Below, piece after piece: positions 1-11,104 of a DNA stretch of 64,000 nt. A program made the position numbers and the translations under genes. The stretch comes from Panagrolaimus kolymaensis (lineage: Eukaryota; Nematoda; Chromadorea; Rhabditida; Panagrolaimidae). The stretch is from the NCBI GenBank assembly GCA_028622995.1, contig JAJQJQ010000013.1:1984001-2048000 (forward strand). The letters are read 5' to 3'. Each line of letters opens with the position of its first letter. Position 1 is the stretch's first letter. The notes under the pieces are model-generated. The model ran no database searches. It was given only the letters and a program-made list of their open reading frames with translations, and was not told the DNA's origin.

Positions 1-593
1 AAGTCTATGATTACTCTACCCTTTTTTATTATTATTTAATATTGTCATTTAATTGTTTTAAAAACGTTGTTAAAGAGCTGATAAAAAATGAGAAGTTTCC
101 ATCGAGAAACATAGGACTTTATCTTGGTGTTTTGCCGTAAGCAAGTTAGCTCGATTGTGAGCAGGTTAAATAGGTTAGATGATACTTATGAGCTATATGG
201 ATTTCAATAAAAAATATAAGTATTAAATTTTTGAAGAAAAAAGTTAACGTTTTTTTCGCTTGAAACTTAAAAATCAAGAAAAAAGGAATGAAAAATAAAA
301 CAAGCTTTGTTTTTGCATCATTTTTTTCTTTCTTCTAATATTCCGCCTGAAGGGATAACAAAAAAAATATCCTTTTTGATCATATTCTTTTTTTTTCAAA
401 CTGCAGCTGATCTTATGATTTTTTATTTTAGACTGATAACTTTATAGGTTAAATGATGATAGAAAAAAGGGGATTTCCGTTAATGATAAATATGCAAAAA
501 AATGATTTTTTAGTGATCTCTCAACCAAAATTTTTTTACGTATTCGGTAAACAAACATCAGCATCACGACCACCGCCGTAGAAAAAAAATGAG

Positions 594-600
594 TATATAA
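594..600 (+). promoter_or_regulatory. TATA-like box of the small peptide gene
   Basis: TATATAA lies 61 bases upstream of the ATG at 661. A TTTTTAG at 609-615 lies between them and could serve as a spliced-leader acceptor. Seen in the sequence; the role is inferred. Confidence 0.4.
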
Positions 601-660
601 ACTTTTAATTTTTAGAGAAAGATAACACTCAAATTTAGAAAACTTGCTGTGTTTTCGAAG

Positions 661-840
661 ATGTCTTTGAAAGTTTATTTAATTTTATTGGTTTTTATTT
701 TTGCTTTTATGGCGGTTGCTGAAGCCCAATTTGGTGGTTATGGAGGCGGTTTTAGACCATGGCGCAGATATCATCGCTTCCATCCTCTTCGACCACGATA
801 TGGTTTTGGTTATGGCGGATATTATCCTTATTATGGATAG
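661..840 (+). CDS. small secreted Gly/Tyr-rich peptide
   Basis: A single exon encodes 59 residues. Residues 1-21 form a typical signal peptide (MSLKVYLILL, then a hydrophobic run ending AEA). The mature part begins QFGGYGGGF, is rich in Gly, Tyr, Arg and His, and ends GGYYPYYG. I start at 661 because the frame further upstream offers only GTG. The composition resembles nematode YGG/caenacin-like antimicrobial or cuticle-associated peptides, but there is no diagnostic motif. It is probably exported from an epidermal or gland cell. AT-rich sequence follows, with AATAAATTAA at about 920. Confidence 0.72.
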   Translation: MSLKVYLILLVFIFAFMAVAEAQFGGYGGGFRPWRRYHRFHPLRPRYGFGYGGYYPYYG

Positions 841-969
841 ATTCATTCAAAAAAAATTTTAACAAATATGTAAATTTGAAATTTATTTGTATGTAAAAAA
901 CTTTGGCGGTTTGAGGAAAAAATAAATTAATTTTTTTTATATTAAATACTTTCCAAAAAAAAAAACAAA

Positions 970-2202
970 TTATGTATGAAAAACGGAATTACTAGTTTTA
1001 ATTCCAATCATTTGTTTTACTCTTTGTCGATATGGAGTAATTATAATTATAGCTGCCAATGGATTAACCATAGTTGTCCAACCAAGAAAAAAAGATAAAA
1101 TTAAAGAAATATTTAAATTTTCGATTTTAAAAAAGAACATTGTTATTAAAACCAAAATTGGAATATTTGCTATTAATAATGGACTCACTGCCTGAAAAAA
1201 TGAGACTAGTTTTTATTTTTGGGATGAAGATAACTTTTAATGAAACAGAAGAAGGTTCCAGAAAGTAAATAGTTTACCTGAATTATCAAAGTTTTATGTA
1301 ATTTTTTATTCATGATTTTCGTTTCACTATGAGTCGCTGCATGTAGTTTTAATTTTCGAGAAATTTGAATACCAAAATACACCGCTAAACTATAACATAC
1401 AATAATGGATGAGACTACGTTGCTATATGTCACCAGGAATGAAAGTGAATTCTAGAAAGATAACTTATTATTTTAGTTTATTTTCCTTAATTCTTTCGCT
1501 GTTGAAACCTTTGTTTCTTTTGGTGTCTTACAAGTTCAATTACAACGAAAGTAGGTCCATTTTTATATTCATCCAACCAAAATGAATTTTGAAATACATC
1601 TTTATAATCTTCAATTGAAGCAATTAAAGGTTGAGAACACCACATTAAACCCAAAAATACTAGAATCGCAATTATGAATAATATTAAATAAACTTGAAGC
1701 ATCCGCTTTGAAGATATTGGTGATTCTCTGCAAAAACGTATAAATAATAAGCATAAAATAAAGAAAGTTCTCAAAAAATGTTGAAAATATCAAACTTGCA
1801 AATAGTCATATAACGAATATAAAAAAGTGCGCAAATGGAATTCATACTAAAAACAATTAATGAGCTATCAATGCAAACAAAAATGCAACCAATTTCAAAT
1901 CCAAGATGCTTTAATAATCCTCCAACCACCACGTAAATTGTTCGATCATTATTAAAAACTTGCTGAAAAAAACAAAGATAAATAAGAATATTTTAGATAT
2001 GGATTTTTACCGGTTGAGTCAAAACAGTGGCTATTGATGTAATTAATTCCAAAATACAATTAGGGATTAAAATAATTTTAATGTCTTTGAGAGCCACTTT
2101 TTTAACTTTAAGAATTAAATATAGCAATAAAATATTGCAAAATATTGCGATAAATCCGGCTATGGTGTCATTGAAGTATAGCAACTTGAGCAAGAGAGTC
2201 AT
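970..2202 (-). CDS. serpentine 7TM chemoreceptor, copy A (Str-superfamily, Srd-like)
   Basis: Five exons on the minus strand: 2202-2011, 1962-1796, 1727-1532, 1451-1278 and 1191-970, all with GT-AG introns and consistent phase, giving 316 residues. Hydrophobic segments fit seven helices. Landmarks are FYIRYMTICK at the end of helix 3 and NPLAAIIIITPYRQ in helix 7, the Pro-Tyr-Arg ending common in the nematode Str superfamily (Srd/Str/Srh). It should sit in the membrane of sensory cilia as a G-protein-coupled chemoreceptor. It is intact and is the mirror copy of the plus-strand gene at 3093-4334, with the same intron positions. Family is fairly sure, exact class is not. Confidence 0.85.
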
Positions 2203-3092
2203 GGCCCTTCTTCAGTTGTCGAAATATGAAATGGAAGTGATGGACACGCTTCTCATAAATTAATCAATATTTAAAAAAAGCTTCCAAATCTTTTATCTGG
2301 TTAGTAAAAAAAATGGACTAAAATACCAAAGTATTATTAATCTCTGACAAATCGAATCAAAAATTAATGTCTTTTAGTTCTTTTTTTATTTCTTTTTTTT
2401 ACACCCACTTGTGCTTGCTTTATTTATTTTCTTCCTTTTTCGTACACTAACACCAATCTGTACTTATGTGTTTTCAAATGCCCTAACCCATATTATTAGA
2501 AAAATTTAAACACATAAAAAAAGCCATCAATTTTTTTATTATTTATTCAAAAAGTATTCATAAGCTTTTTTAAACAAAAGTCACGTATTTATTTGTTTTT
2601 TTTTTGCCAGTAAATTATGGTAGTAGGAATCAAAGTTCCCTTTTTTACACTTTAAAGTATCAGTACGTTTTTTAAAATAATTTTTCTAACCAACCAAAAA
2701 TGGCTAACACTCATACATACATGCTTATTATAATTTGATTTTGAGGTGTATATGTGCATTTTAGTTAGCAAAAGCTCAAACATGTGCACAAAAAACTTTT
2801 TAAGAATTATGCAGTATACTTATGTAAAGTGTGTCATGGTTTTTACTAAAATGAAAAAAATATTTGATGACATTATTTTTTCTTTTATTGGGTGTTTATT
2901 GAGTACACCTGTAAAATGTATAAACCCCATTACATTTGGCAGAAAAATGTACAACTTATTTTTTTTTTCATGATTTAATTTAAAGTTAAATAAAAATATT
3001 AAATAACCCACGCTTTTTTTTCTTCACATTAGCTTTCAAGCTACTGTTTTAAAATAAGAATATTTTTATTCCATGAACTTGTTGGTGGTGCC
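2203..3092. other. spacer between head-to-head receptor genes
   Basis: This 890-bp AT-rich spacer separates the two start codons and must hold both promoters. Short sequence just before each ATG (GCC-ATGACT) is shared. Open frames here are low-complexity and not coding-like. No convincing TATA box or other signal was identified. Confidence 0.5.
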
Positions 3093-4334
3093 ATGACTTT
3101 ATTATTAAAACTCTTATTTTTTAATGACACTATCGCCGAAATCATTGCAATATTTTCCAATATTTTTTTATTATATTTAATTTTAAGTGTAAAGAAAATT
3201 TCAATAAAAGATATAAAAATTATTTTGATTCCAAATTGTATTTTGGAATTAATTACTTCCATTGTCACAATTTTAACACAGCCTGTAAGTTAGATATATT
3301 CTTTATTTTAAAGTTTTAAGTAAATCTTTTTTCAGCAAGTTTTTAATAATGATCGAACCATTTACGTGGTGGTTGGAGGATTATTGAGTCATCTTGGATT
3401 TGGAATTGGATGCATTTTTGTTTGCATTGATAGCTCCCTAATTATTTTTAGTATGAATTCCATTTGTGCGCTTTTTTATATTCGTTATATGACTATTTGC
3501 AAGTAAGATTTTTTTTAAAGTTTTCTTTCAAACATGTTATTACTTATTTCAAGCTTTTTTCTTTATCCTTCCCATTTTTAGAGGTTCAGCTGTATCTTTA
3601 AAACGTATACTTCAAGTTTATTCCATATTATTAATTATATCGATCTTTATATTTTCTGGATATGTATGGTGCCTTTTACCATTAATTGCTTCAATAGAAG
3701 ATTATAAAGATGTATTTCAAAATTCGTTTTGGTTGGATGAATATAAAAATGGACCTACTTTTGTTGTAATTGAACTTGTAAGACGCTAAATGTGGTCTAA
3801 TGTTCAAAAGTTTAAAGACAAAAAACTTCTTTTTAGGATTCGTATTCATTTCTTGTAACATTTAGTAATCTCATCTCCTTCACTGTAGTTAGTTATAGTT
3901 TAGCCGTTTATTTTGGTATTAAAATATCACAAAAATTAAAAGAACATGCAGCGAATTTTAATAAAGCAAAAATTATGAGTAAAAAATTACATAAAACTTT
4001 GATAATACAGGTAAGTTTTTTTAACTAAAAAAACTAATTCTTAGACCCAAAATAGTGTCATATATAATTTTTGCTATGTTCCGAAAAATAATAAAGTAAC
4101 TTTTCTTTTCAGGCCGTGAGTCCATTATTAATAGCAAATATTCCAATTTTGGCTTTAATAACAATGTTCTTTTTTAAAATAGAAAATTTGAATATTTCTT
4201 TAATTCTATCTTTTTTTCTTGGTTGGACAACTATGGTTAATCCATTGGCAGCTATAATTATAATTACTCCATATCGACAAAGAGTAAAACAAATGATTGG
4301 AATTAAAACTAGTAATTCCGTTTTTCATACATAA
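3093..4334 (+). CDS. serpentine 7TM chemoreceptor, copy B (Str-superfamily, Srd-like)
   Basis: Exons 3093-3284, 3336-3502, 3582-3777, 3837-4010 and 4113-4334 have exactly the same lengths (192, 167, 196, 174, 222) as copy A and encode 316 residues. It has seven hydrophobic segments, FYIRYMTICK after helix 3 and a TPYRQ ending. Differences from copy A are unevenly spread: by hand count 11/64 residues in exon 1, 3/56 in exon 2, 18/58 in exon 4 but only 1/73 in exon 5. Introns have drifted apart in length and sequence. Both copies look functional. Likely an olfactory or gustatory receptor. Confidence 0.86.
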
Positions 4335-4622
4335 TTTGTTTTTGAAAAGTGATTTGCCTGCGATTCGTCGCAAGTTAGCCATTTTTGGAACATTACTTTT
4401 AATTGCTTTGAAAAGAAGAAATAAAATTTCTTGATATGTTGGACCAAAATTATTGATTACCATTCCATCTGCTAGGGAATTATCGACCTTGATAATTACC
4501 AATAAACTTTATTAAAGATCGCAACTTCAATCAACAAACAAATAAATAATGCGAGTGAATAAGCAAGCAAGCAACGAACAAGTAAAATCTAACAACAGAA
4601 AGTGAAATCAATGAAAATGATT

Positions 4623-5156
4623 TTAGGCTGCATGCTTTTGTGTGGTCGTTCTACCATAGAACCCCACTGGACACTTTCTCATCACCATCAAAAGTCTAAA
4701 AATAAAAAAATAAGTTTTTAATATCAAAATTAAAGGGTTAGGAATATATAAGAAAAAAGTGATCCAGTTACCCGCATTTTTTTTTGAATGATTCATAAAT
4801 TTCTTTCGAACCATGTTCATCCGGAAAAACTAATGCAAAGCCATTGGATACATTTTCACTTGAAAATGCAATAAAAATGTTCTAAAATAATTCTCGATAA
4901 ATAGAATTATATTTCTGTTAAATTTGGGAGTAGAAACTTATATTTTTCAAACAAAACTTTTGATTTATTTGAGTTACATCAATTTCTAAATCTAGAAAAC
5001 GAAAATCAGCTTATAAATTAAAAAGCAATATATGATATAAAAATTTAATACCTTGGCAACAGCTTCAAATTTCTTATTTTCGATATCAATTTTATACTAG
5101 CAATTTTGATAATATAAAACTTCGTTATCTGATGAAAATACAATTAATTCTGGCAT
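4623..5156 (-). pseudogene. broken gene related to the N-terminal domain of the 29-47 kb family
   Basis: Minus-strand coding-like blocks: 5156-5052 (MPELIVFSSDNEVLYYQNC, then an in-frame TAG, then YKIDIENKKF), 4991 to about 4935 (DLEIDVTQINQKF), 4881-4772 (NIFIAFSSENVSNGFALVF) and about 4697-4623. The third block lines up with the invariant 105-base exon of the three genes at 29-47 kb (NILCIVGPKQPNDLVLLF type), and the second with their DDEIVIPFGRQF type exon. The stop in block 1 and the lack of a usable donor for block 2 suggest decay. A further open stretch at 4502-4335 on the same strand may belong to it. The alignment is by eye; no function is claimed. Confidence 0.42.
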
Positions 5157-5918
5157 CTTTTTTTGCTATAGTTGAGAATCAATAAAGAATTCCACTAAAA
5201 AAATCACAACCACCAATGAATGAGATAATTTAACGATTAAAAAAAGTTGTTTTGAAGTAAAATGGTTCCGAGAAGAAAAAAAAACTAGAATATTGCTTTT
5301 ATATGTTTTATAAACCAAAAACACTTCAAAAAAAGGTTTTCTTTGAGGCTACAATAAGGTCAAACGCCGCAATAACAATTTCTTTTTTTGCCTCTGAACT
5401 ATCGATAGCAACCAAAAAGGTCGGGTTCTCAAGGCTAGTACGAAGAAATGTAATTGATTGATAAAAAAAACATAGCAATTTATAAAAGAATTTATCTTTA
5501 AAAAATTTGAAATTTTAAAATTTTATAATTGACATTTGTTGTTTTATTCGCGCCATTTTTTTTTTTTGAAAAAATAAATGACTTGGGTTTTAAAAAAACC
5601 ATCCACGGTTTTCGCCATTTTTTTGTCGCACTCTCATTTCTTTTCTTGTCTTCCTTAACTTTGAATAATCTTTAATTTTTTTTTGCAACAAAAATAAGAA
5701 GCAAAAACCATAGCAACATAATCTTGTAGAGATTATTCGCGGTTAGTTTATATATTGTTTTCTTGGGTTTGCATTATTTTTAAACTAAATTCATGAAATA
5801 ATTAATTTTAAATATTTGGTAAATTTATAATTTTATTTTGGTATAAAAAATAAATAATACATGTTTTTTATATATAAAAAAGAATAGTAAAAAAATTAAC
5901 GGAGCAAATTTGATTTTT
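5157..5918. other. AT-rich intergenic stretch
   Basis: No coding-like frame, RNA gene or repeat was recognised between the broken gene and the end of the next minus-strand receptor. Confidence 0.5.
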
Positions 5919-8900
5919 TTAATTTTCCAAATTTTCACTTCTTGTTCCAACTCGAGAACTTGTAAGTTTGAATACAGTATTATTTGCTTGACTTCGACAT
6001 AAAATATTTTTAGCAATATTTTTAACATTTTGATTAAATGCAAGCATAAATACAGCTTGAGTGGTATCTCGAACATAAATGGAAACATAAATTAAACATT
6101 TCATTAAAACACTGTGTGAAGTGTCACTATATCCAATTCCATTTAGGATACGGAATTTAAAGAAAAAGCAACCATAAATTACAAAAGCCTAAAAACAAAT
6201 TTAAAAAAGTAAATTTTTTGCGACGAAAAATAAAATTTACTTGAAAAAATATAATTAAATCATGATTTTGTTTTTTTCTGGCCGGTGTAGTTGCATTTGT
6301 TCCTCCTCCTGATTTATTGGTAGCGGCAGCAACAAGAACATTATTTTTATATTGATTATATCGAATTTTTGCTACGATCATTGCGTATAAAACTAATGTG
6401 ATTATTGGAAGATAATCATTGATAATGGTCGTTAACTAAAAAAAAGGTTTAAATTAACAAGAAGTAACTTTGTGCAAAGTAAGAGTTGGAAAAAATTTAA
6501 TAAAAAGTAATTTTCAAAAAACAAATAATTTGATTTGTTTTCCAAGTTTCTAATCTTGAGAAAAATCCAAATCATGAAAATTGTTTAAAGAATTTTTATG
6601 AAATTTGCTTAATATTTCCTTTGTTTACTTTTAATTTTTTTCGTTGTGACCGTTTTGGGATTTTCTGCAGTTTAAAGTGCCCGCATTTATTTTTTTATTT
6701 TTTTCATTTTTGAGGGAATCGAACTTTGTGAAACTGCCAGATCGGACGGGCGAGTGATTAACCGCACGACTACACAAGTTTAATTTTTAATGCGAAGAAA
6801 AATAGTCATATGAAATTGTAAACTTTCAAAGAAGAAGACTCAAAGGATCCAAAAACCAATAAAGGATCTAAATTAATAAAGGATCTAAGAAACAATGAAG
6901 CGAAACAAAATTTTAGTCTTAAATTTAACAGTCCCTAAATTTAAATAATGCAAATTTCATAACAGTGAAAGTGAAAAAAGAATGAAAAAATTTTTAAAAA
7001 ATGCGGGCACTTTAAACTGCAGAAGACCCCAGTTTTGAACTAATAATTCGGAATTTAAAAAAATTTAAAAATTTCACAAAAAAGATTTTTAAAAAATATA
7101 AAGAAGCAAATCAAAAAATAAAATTTATATAACTAAGATATATTTTTGAAATGAGGCTACCGTAATAGTAATAAAAAAATTTTATTAGTCCATATTTGAA
7201 GCTATGTTTGGCAAGGTCCAAATATTTAAAAGTTTACTTTTAGTTTTTTTTATTGCTTTTTACAATCATACGGTAATCACATTTTATTTTTATTCTTCTT
7301 TTTTTTATTGGACACTTGGATTTTGATTTTTGCTTACTACATTGAATTATTCTAATCTTTTTTGTAAAAATGCATCCATCCCAATATTTTCCTTTTTTTG
7401 CATGACTAAATGCAACATTCGAATTAGTCAAAAAAAAATTGTAACTTTTTTCAAATTCAAAAAAAAGTTATTTTACTTTTCAGTTCTTTGAATAAAGTCA
7501 CTAATTACATCAAGTTTTTTTTAATCAAAAGAATTTTTAGCTCCATTCATGACCTTTTAAATTATTTCTTTTTTATGTAGCAAAATATCGTAAAATTTTT
7601 ACAACTTATTTTTATGCCCTATAGAATAGCGACAAAGACCACCACCATCAACAAAAGTGTCAAATGAACAAGAAACACACCAATAAAGGACAAATAAATA
7701 AATAAATAAAATAAATGTGACTTACTATTTTAAATATTTCTTTAGGTAATGTGCTTGTATCACAAACGGAGTAAAATTTAACATCTAAAATTGGAATTAT
7801 ATATAATAAAAAATTAATATGCAAAAAATGCAAAAAAAGCTTGAAAAAAGCAAAGATTAAAAAATAATGGATATGATAGCGAAATTTTTAAGATAAACCC
7901 CAGTTTTTTAGAAAACAAGTGTACCACTATTCGAAAATCAAAATTCCAATTGAATAGTACAAAAATTCTTGAAAACAAAATGAAGATTTTTGTCTGTAAA
8001 AAATTTTTTAAAAAAAATTAAAAACTTTCGCTTTGGCAGTAAAATACTTCAAAAAAAAAAAAAAATTTCGTTTCAAAACCCTTCTTTTTTTATTGTTCAC
8101 CTTAAAAAGTACGGATAAAACTCACCATCAAAATAATTATTATTCTCAATAGAATTAGGCGTGATTGAAGTATCAAAACAATCAAAAAGAATTTGGCCTC
8201 CGACAAATAAAAACACAAGAAACCAAATAAAAATAATTTGTGCAAGACAAAATTTAAATTCCGATGCAAAAGATAATCCAAAAAATATGAATAATCGATG
8301 AATAGCGAGGGCTAGAATAAAAAATAATTCTCCATGATACACGAGAGTTTCAATTATGGCCATCGCCGCAATGTAAGGCTCAGACATGGTTGACTATAAT
8401 TTAATTTTCCAATTAATATTTGGTTATTCAAAAAACAATAAATTCTTTTTTTGTGTGTCAAGTTTTGGAACTTTAAAAAATGGAAAAAATATTTAGAAAG
8501 TTTGCCTTTACCTTATCATTGTCCCATGCAGCGAGAGGAATAACATAAATGAATTTCACGACCAATCCACATAAATTGCAAATGAGTATTTGAAAACAAT
8601 AAATAAAATATGGAAGTTTTTTCAATGTTGAAAAGCCCTGAAGTCGCAAATCCTATCAAAATATTAGTTTCAATGAATACAAGTTTATTATCAAAATCTA
8701 TCTAATTTTTCCCTCAAAAGTTTTTTTTTGACTCTAGCAAAGAAATGAATAAAAAAAAACTGAGAGTATCCATAATCTCTCCTTTCATGAAAATGCTAAA
8801 CGAAAATTAAAAATTTAAAAAATAAAATTTTTTAATTTCAAAAACTAAGCTTTAATCAAAATTTGATAAATGAAAATTTTTAATGAAAAAAATCCATCTT

Positions 8901-9042
8901 TTCTTTTTTGAAAGTTTGATTGGATCCTGTAAATTCGAAAAACTTTAAAACTTACTTTTAAGAAGACAATCAACAAAAAAGTATTCATACATGTTGACCA
9001 AATTCCAAGAACCGTTAAAATAACAAAAGCAAAAACAATCAT
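5919..9042 (-). CDS. serpentine 7TM chemoreceptor (Srx/Srt-like)
   Basis: Six minus-strand exons: 9042-8956, 8652-8512, 8393-8126, 7784-7726, 6435-6241 and 6188-5919, all phase-consistent, giving 339 residues. Helix 1 begins MIVFAFVILTVLG. Helix 3 ends ALAIHRLFIFF, the position of the DRY-like motif. The second extracellular loop holds a Cys (FYSVCDTS). A Gly/Thr/Ala-rich third intracellular loop precedes helix 6, and helix 7 reads YVSIYVRDTTQAVFMLAFNQ. The FNQ ending and general layout suggest the Srg/Srx side of the nematode chemoreceptors; the class is uncertain. Intron 4 (6436-7725) is large because it hosts an inverted-repeat element. A related last exon lies alone at 16978-17190. Confidence 0.8.
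6656..7032. mobile_element. inverted-repeat element (MITE) in receptor intron 4
   Basis: The ends share an inverted repeat of about 30 bp: CTGCAGTTTAAAGTGCCCGC near the left end and its reverse complement at about 7002-7021, continuing as TTGGGATTTT and CTGGGGTCTT. The total is roughly 375 bp with no ORF. No clear target-site duplication was found. The left half contains a tRNA-like segment. Confidence 0.65.
6712..6790 (-). repeat. tRNA-like segment (degenerate, SINE-type head)
   Basis: On the minus strand the segment carries an A-box-like TAGTCGTGCGGTTAATCAC and a B-box-like AGTTCGATTCCCTC at tRNA-like spacing. The T-arm bases do not pair and no acceptor stem is visible, so it is not a working tRNA. 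It looks like a tRNA-derived (Ser/Leu type) piece captured in the surrounding element. Confidence 0.5.
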
Positions 9043-10454
9043 TCTTTTTTCTTTTTTATTTTTCAACAGTAAGATTTAATAATTTTTTTTCTCCAATAAA
9101 TATGTTCCAAATAAATAAATAATGCAACCAACCACCAACTAACTATGTAGTTAAATATTAAAATGAAATAATAAAAAGAAATATATGCCAATTTTTATTA
9201 ACTTTATTTTATGGGATGGACGAATCACAGATCTCTCCTCCTTTTTTTTGCTTTAGGGTTATAAAACTTTTTTTCTTTTCTATAATAAATAAATATAAAA
9301 TGTGCACAAAAAATAAATAAAATAAAATAAATTGAATGAGCTTCTTAATTTAATAATATAAAAAATAAATTAACATTTTTTAAAATTTATTAATGTTGTC
9401 ACTTGTTGTTACTTATCAAACAAGCAGCAAGCATACATAAATCAAAGCTAAAAGCTAAAGACTAATACCATTAAATTAAAGCCAATTGTATAAAAAAAAA
9501 GAGAGAGTAAATGAAGCGAAAAATAAAATAAAGTAAAAGAAATTTTTTTTGGATGATGTATGTAGTGCCCTTATTAAAAAAAAGTAATATTTGGAATACG
9601 GTCGTCAGTTTGCAAATTTAATAAACAAAAAAAAAATTTTACTTAGCAAAATTTTAACATTAATTAATTTAAATAGACTAAAAGCAGCCAACCAAAGAAG
9701 ATAAAAGTAATAAAAAATTTTGCGAAGTTTGAAAAATTTTTAGTTTTTTTAAATATTAAATTTTTTTGTTTTGTTTATTATTTCTTGAAACGTATGTATT
9801 TAAAAAAACATTACGTTTTTTTTTTGAATATAATTAACTCTCTCACACCCAATGAAACTTACTTTCATTTATATTTTTTATAGTTAGTGGACGAAAAACA
9901 ATACAGAAAAAGGTATATTCCGGGATTAATGGTAATTAATTACGTCACAAAAGTTTACACATTCTCAGGGAAGTAAAAAAAAGAAAGAAAAATAATTTAT
10001 CTTTTTTTTACGTTTCTTAGATTTTCAAGACTTTTTCTGTTTTGTCAATAAAATGGATGGATTTCCTCGAATATACATATAAGTAAAACTTAAAAAATTT
10101 CTCAAAAGAAGCATATCTATTTTTTTGACTATTTATTACATATTTAAATAATTATGTGAAAAATCAAACTTTACTACCCTTCATGCAACAACAATGGTAT
10201 TTATACATACATAGTATCAAAAAAAAACCCTCTCGATTTTTGAGGTTTCTTCATTATTAATTTTCATAAACTATTTTTTTACTCAAAAAATAAGATGAAT
10301 ATTATCAAAATGAGTGTATGAACCATCACTTTTAAAAAGGATGAAAAAATTTGCATTAAAAAAATGCATGCTTCGAAAACAACGCTTTTATTCATTTTCG
10401 CTGCCCAATCAACTTTTGTGTTTCATTCATTTGTGCTCAATTTTTTCGTCAAAG
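9043..10454. other. intergenic, very AT-rich
   Basis: No gene was recognised in 1.4 kb. The stretch contains many A/T runs and short direct AATAAATAAA motifs near 9110 and 9310. It should contain the promoters of the minus-strand receptor and of the plus-strand secreted gene. Confidence 0.5.
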
Positions 10455-10971
10455 ATGAAAGTCGTCGTCGTCTTCACTGTTTTGGCTGTTTTTGCTTCAA
10501 TCACTTGTTATGATTATGATGATTATCCAATTTATAGACCTCTGCGATGTTTAATAAATGCTGAATGTACATTAAAGAATTATACTAAATATTTGTACGA
10601 TGATTGTAAGTTTTTTATTATTTTTTAAAACAATTTTGATATATTCTTTTCGTGAAAGTCATATAAATTATTTTTTAGATCCAGAAGAAAATTGTGAAAG
10701 TCAATGTGCTGGTTGGCAATGTATGGTCGATAATGTTATGTATCAAATATATGGATGTGAAAATGACATTAATATTTGCTCTAACAAAGATGAAACTGAT
10801 TCAAAGTTTTCAAAATATTACACTGCTGTTACATGTGGAAGAATAAGTTGTATATTTATTGATTTACGAGAATTTTTCACTTTGATCGTCTTTCTTATTT
10901 TTTATCGCGTAATACATATTTGTTGTTCCCATTCTTTTCTCTTTTCATTCTTTGATCATTGCAGAGTATAA
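10455..10971 (+). CDS. secreted Cys-rich protein, paralogue 1
   Basis: Exon 1 is 10455-10605 and exon 2 starts at 10679 (TAT completed across the junction). A signal peptide (MKVVVVFTVLAVFASITC) is followed by a short Asp/Tyr-rich stretch and a Cys-rich core: CLINAEC, ESQCAGWQCMVDN, YQIYGC. The core matches the gene at 15641 (GGCAAWKCVKND, FGYGC). After TAVTCGR (about 10845) the open frame becomes pyrimidine-driven and no longer protein-like, so the true 3' end is unsure; the frame closes at 10971. Probably an extracellular protein of unknown role. Confidence 0.6.
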
Positions 10972-11104
10972 AAAATATAGTTTTAACGTCGCAGAAAAAA
11001 AAAGAAAATTTTTTCATTCATTGCTGTTAGTTGCCTTTTTCTTGTTTTTTCTCTTTCAAATTCTTTGTGCTTTTTTATTTATTAATTATTATAAAAATTT
11101 AATT

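Noticed and set aside
4206..4502. Minus-strand frame overlapping the last exon of receptor copy B
   Set aside because: The part inside 4206-4334 is the antisense shadow of exon 5. The 4335-4502 part looks faintly protein-like but has no start, splice partner or recognised homology.
6712..6790. Functional tRNA gene
   Set aside because: A and B box-like sequences are present, but T-arm and acceptor-stem pairing fail.
7240..7431. Lys/Cys-containing minus-strand frame as an extra receptor exon
   Set aside because: It lies in intron 4; exons 4 and 5 already join in phase and give a normal second extracellular loop running into helix 5.
10952..11104. N-terminal extension of the LRR protein
   Set aside because: Residues encoded before 11105 are Lys/Phe-rich and lie next to a probable splice or trans-splice acceptor; the ATG at 11105 starts a compact domain.
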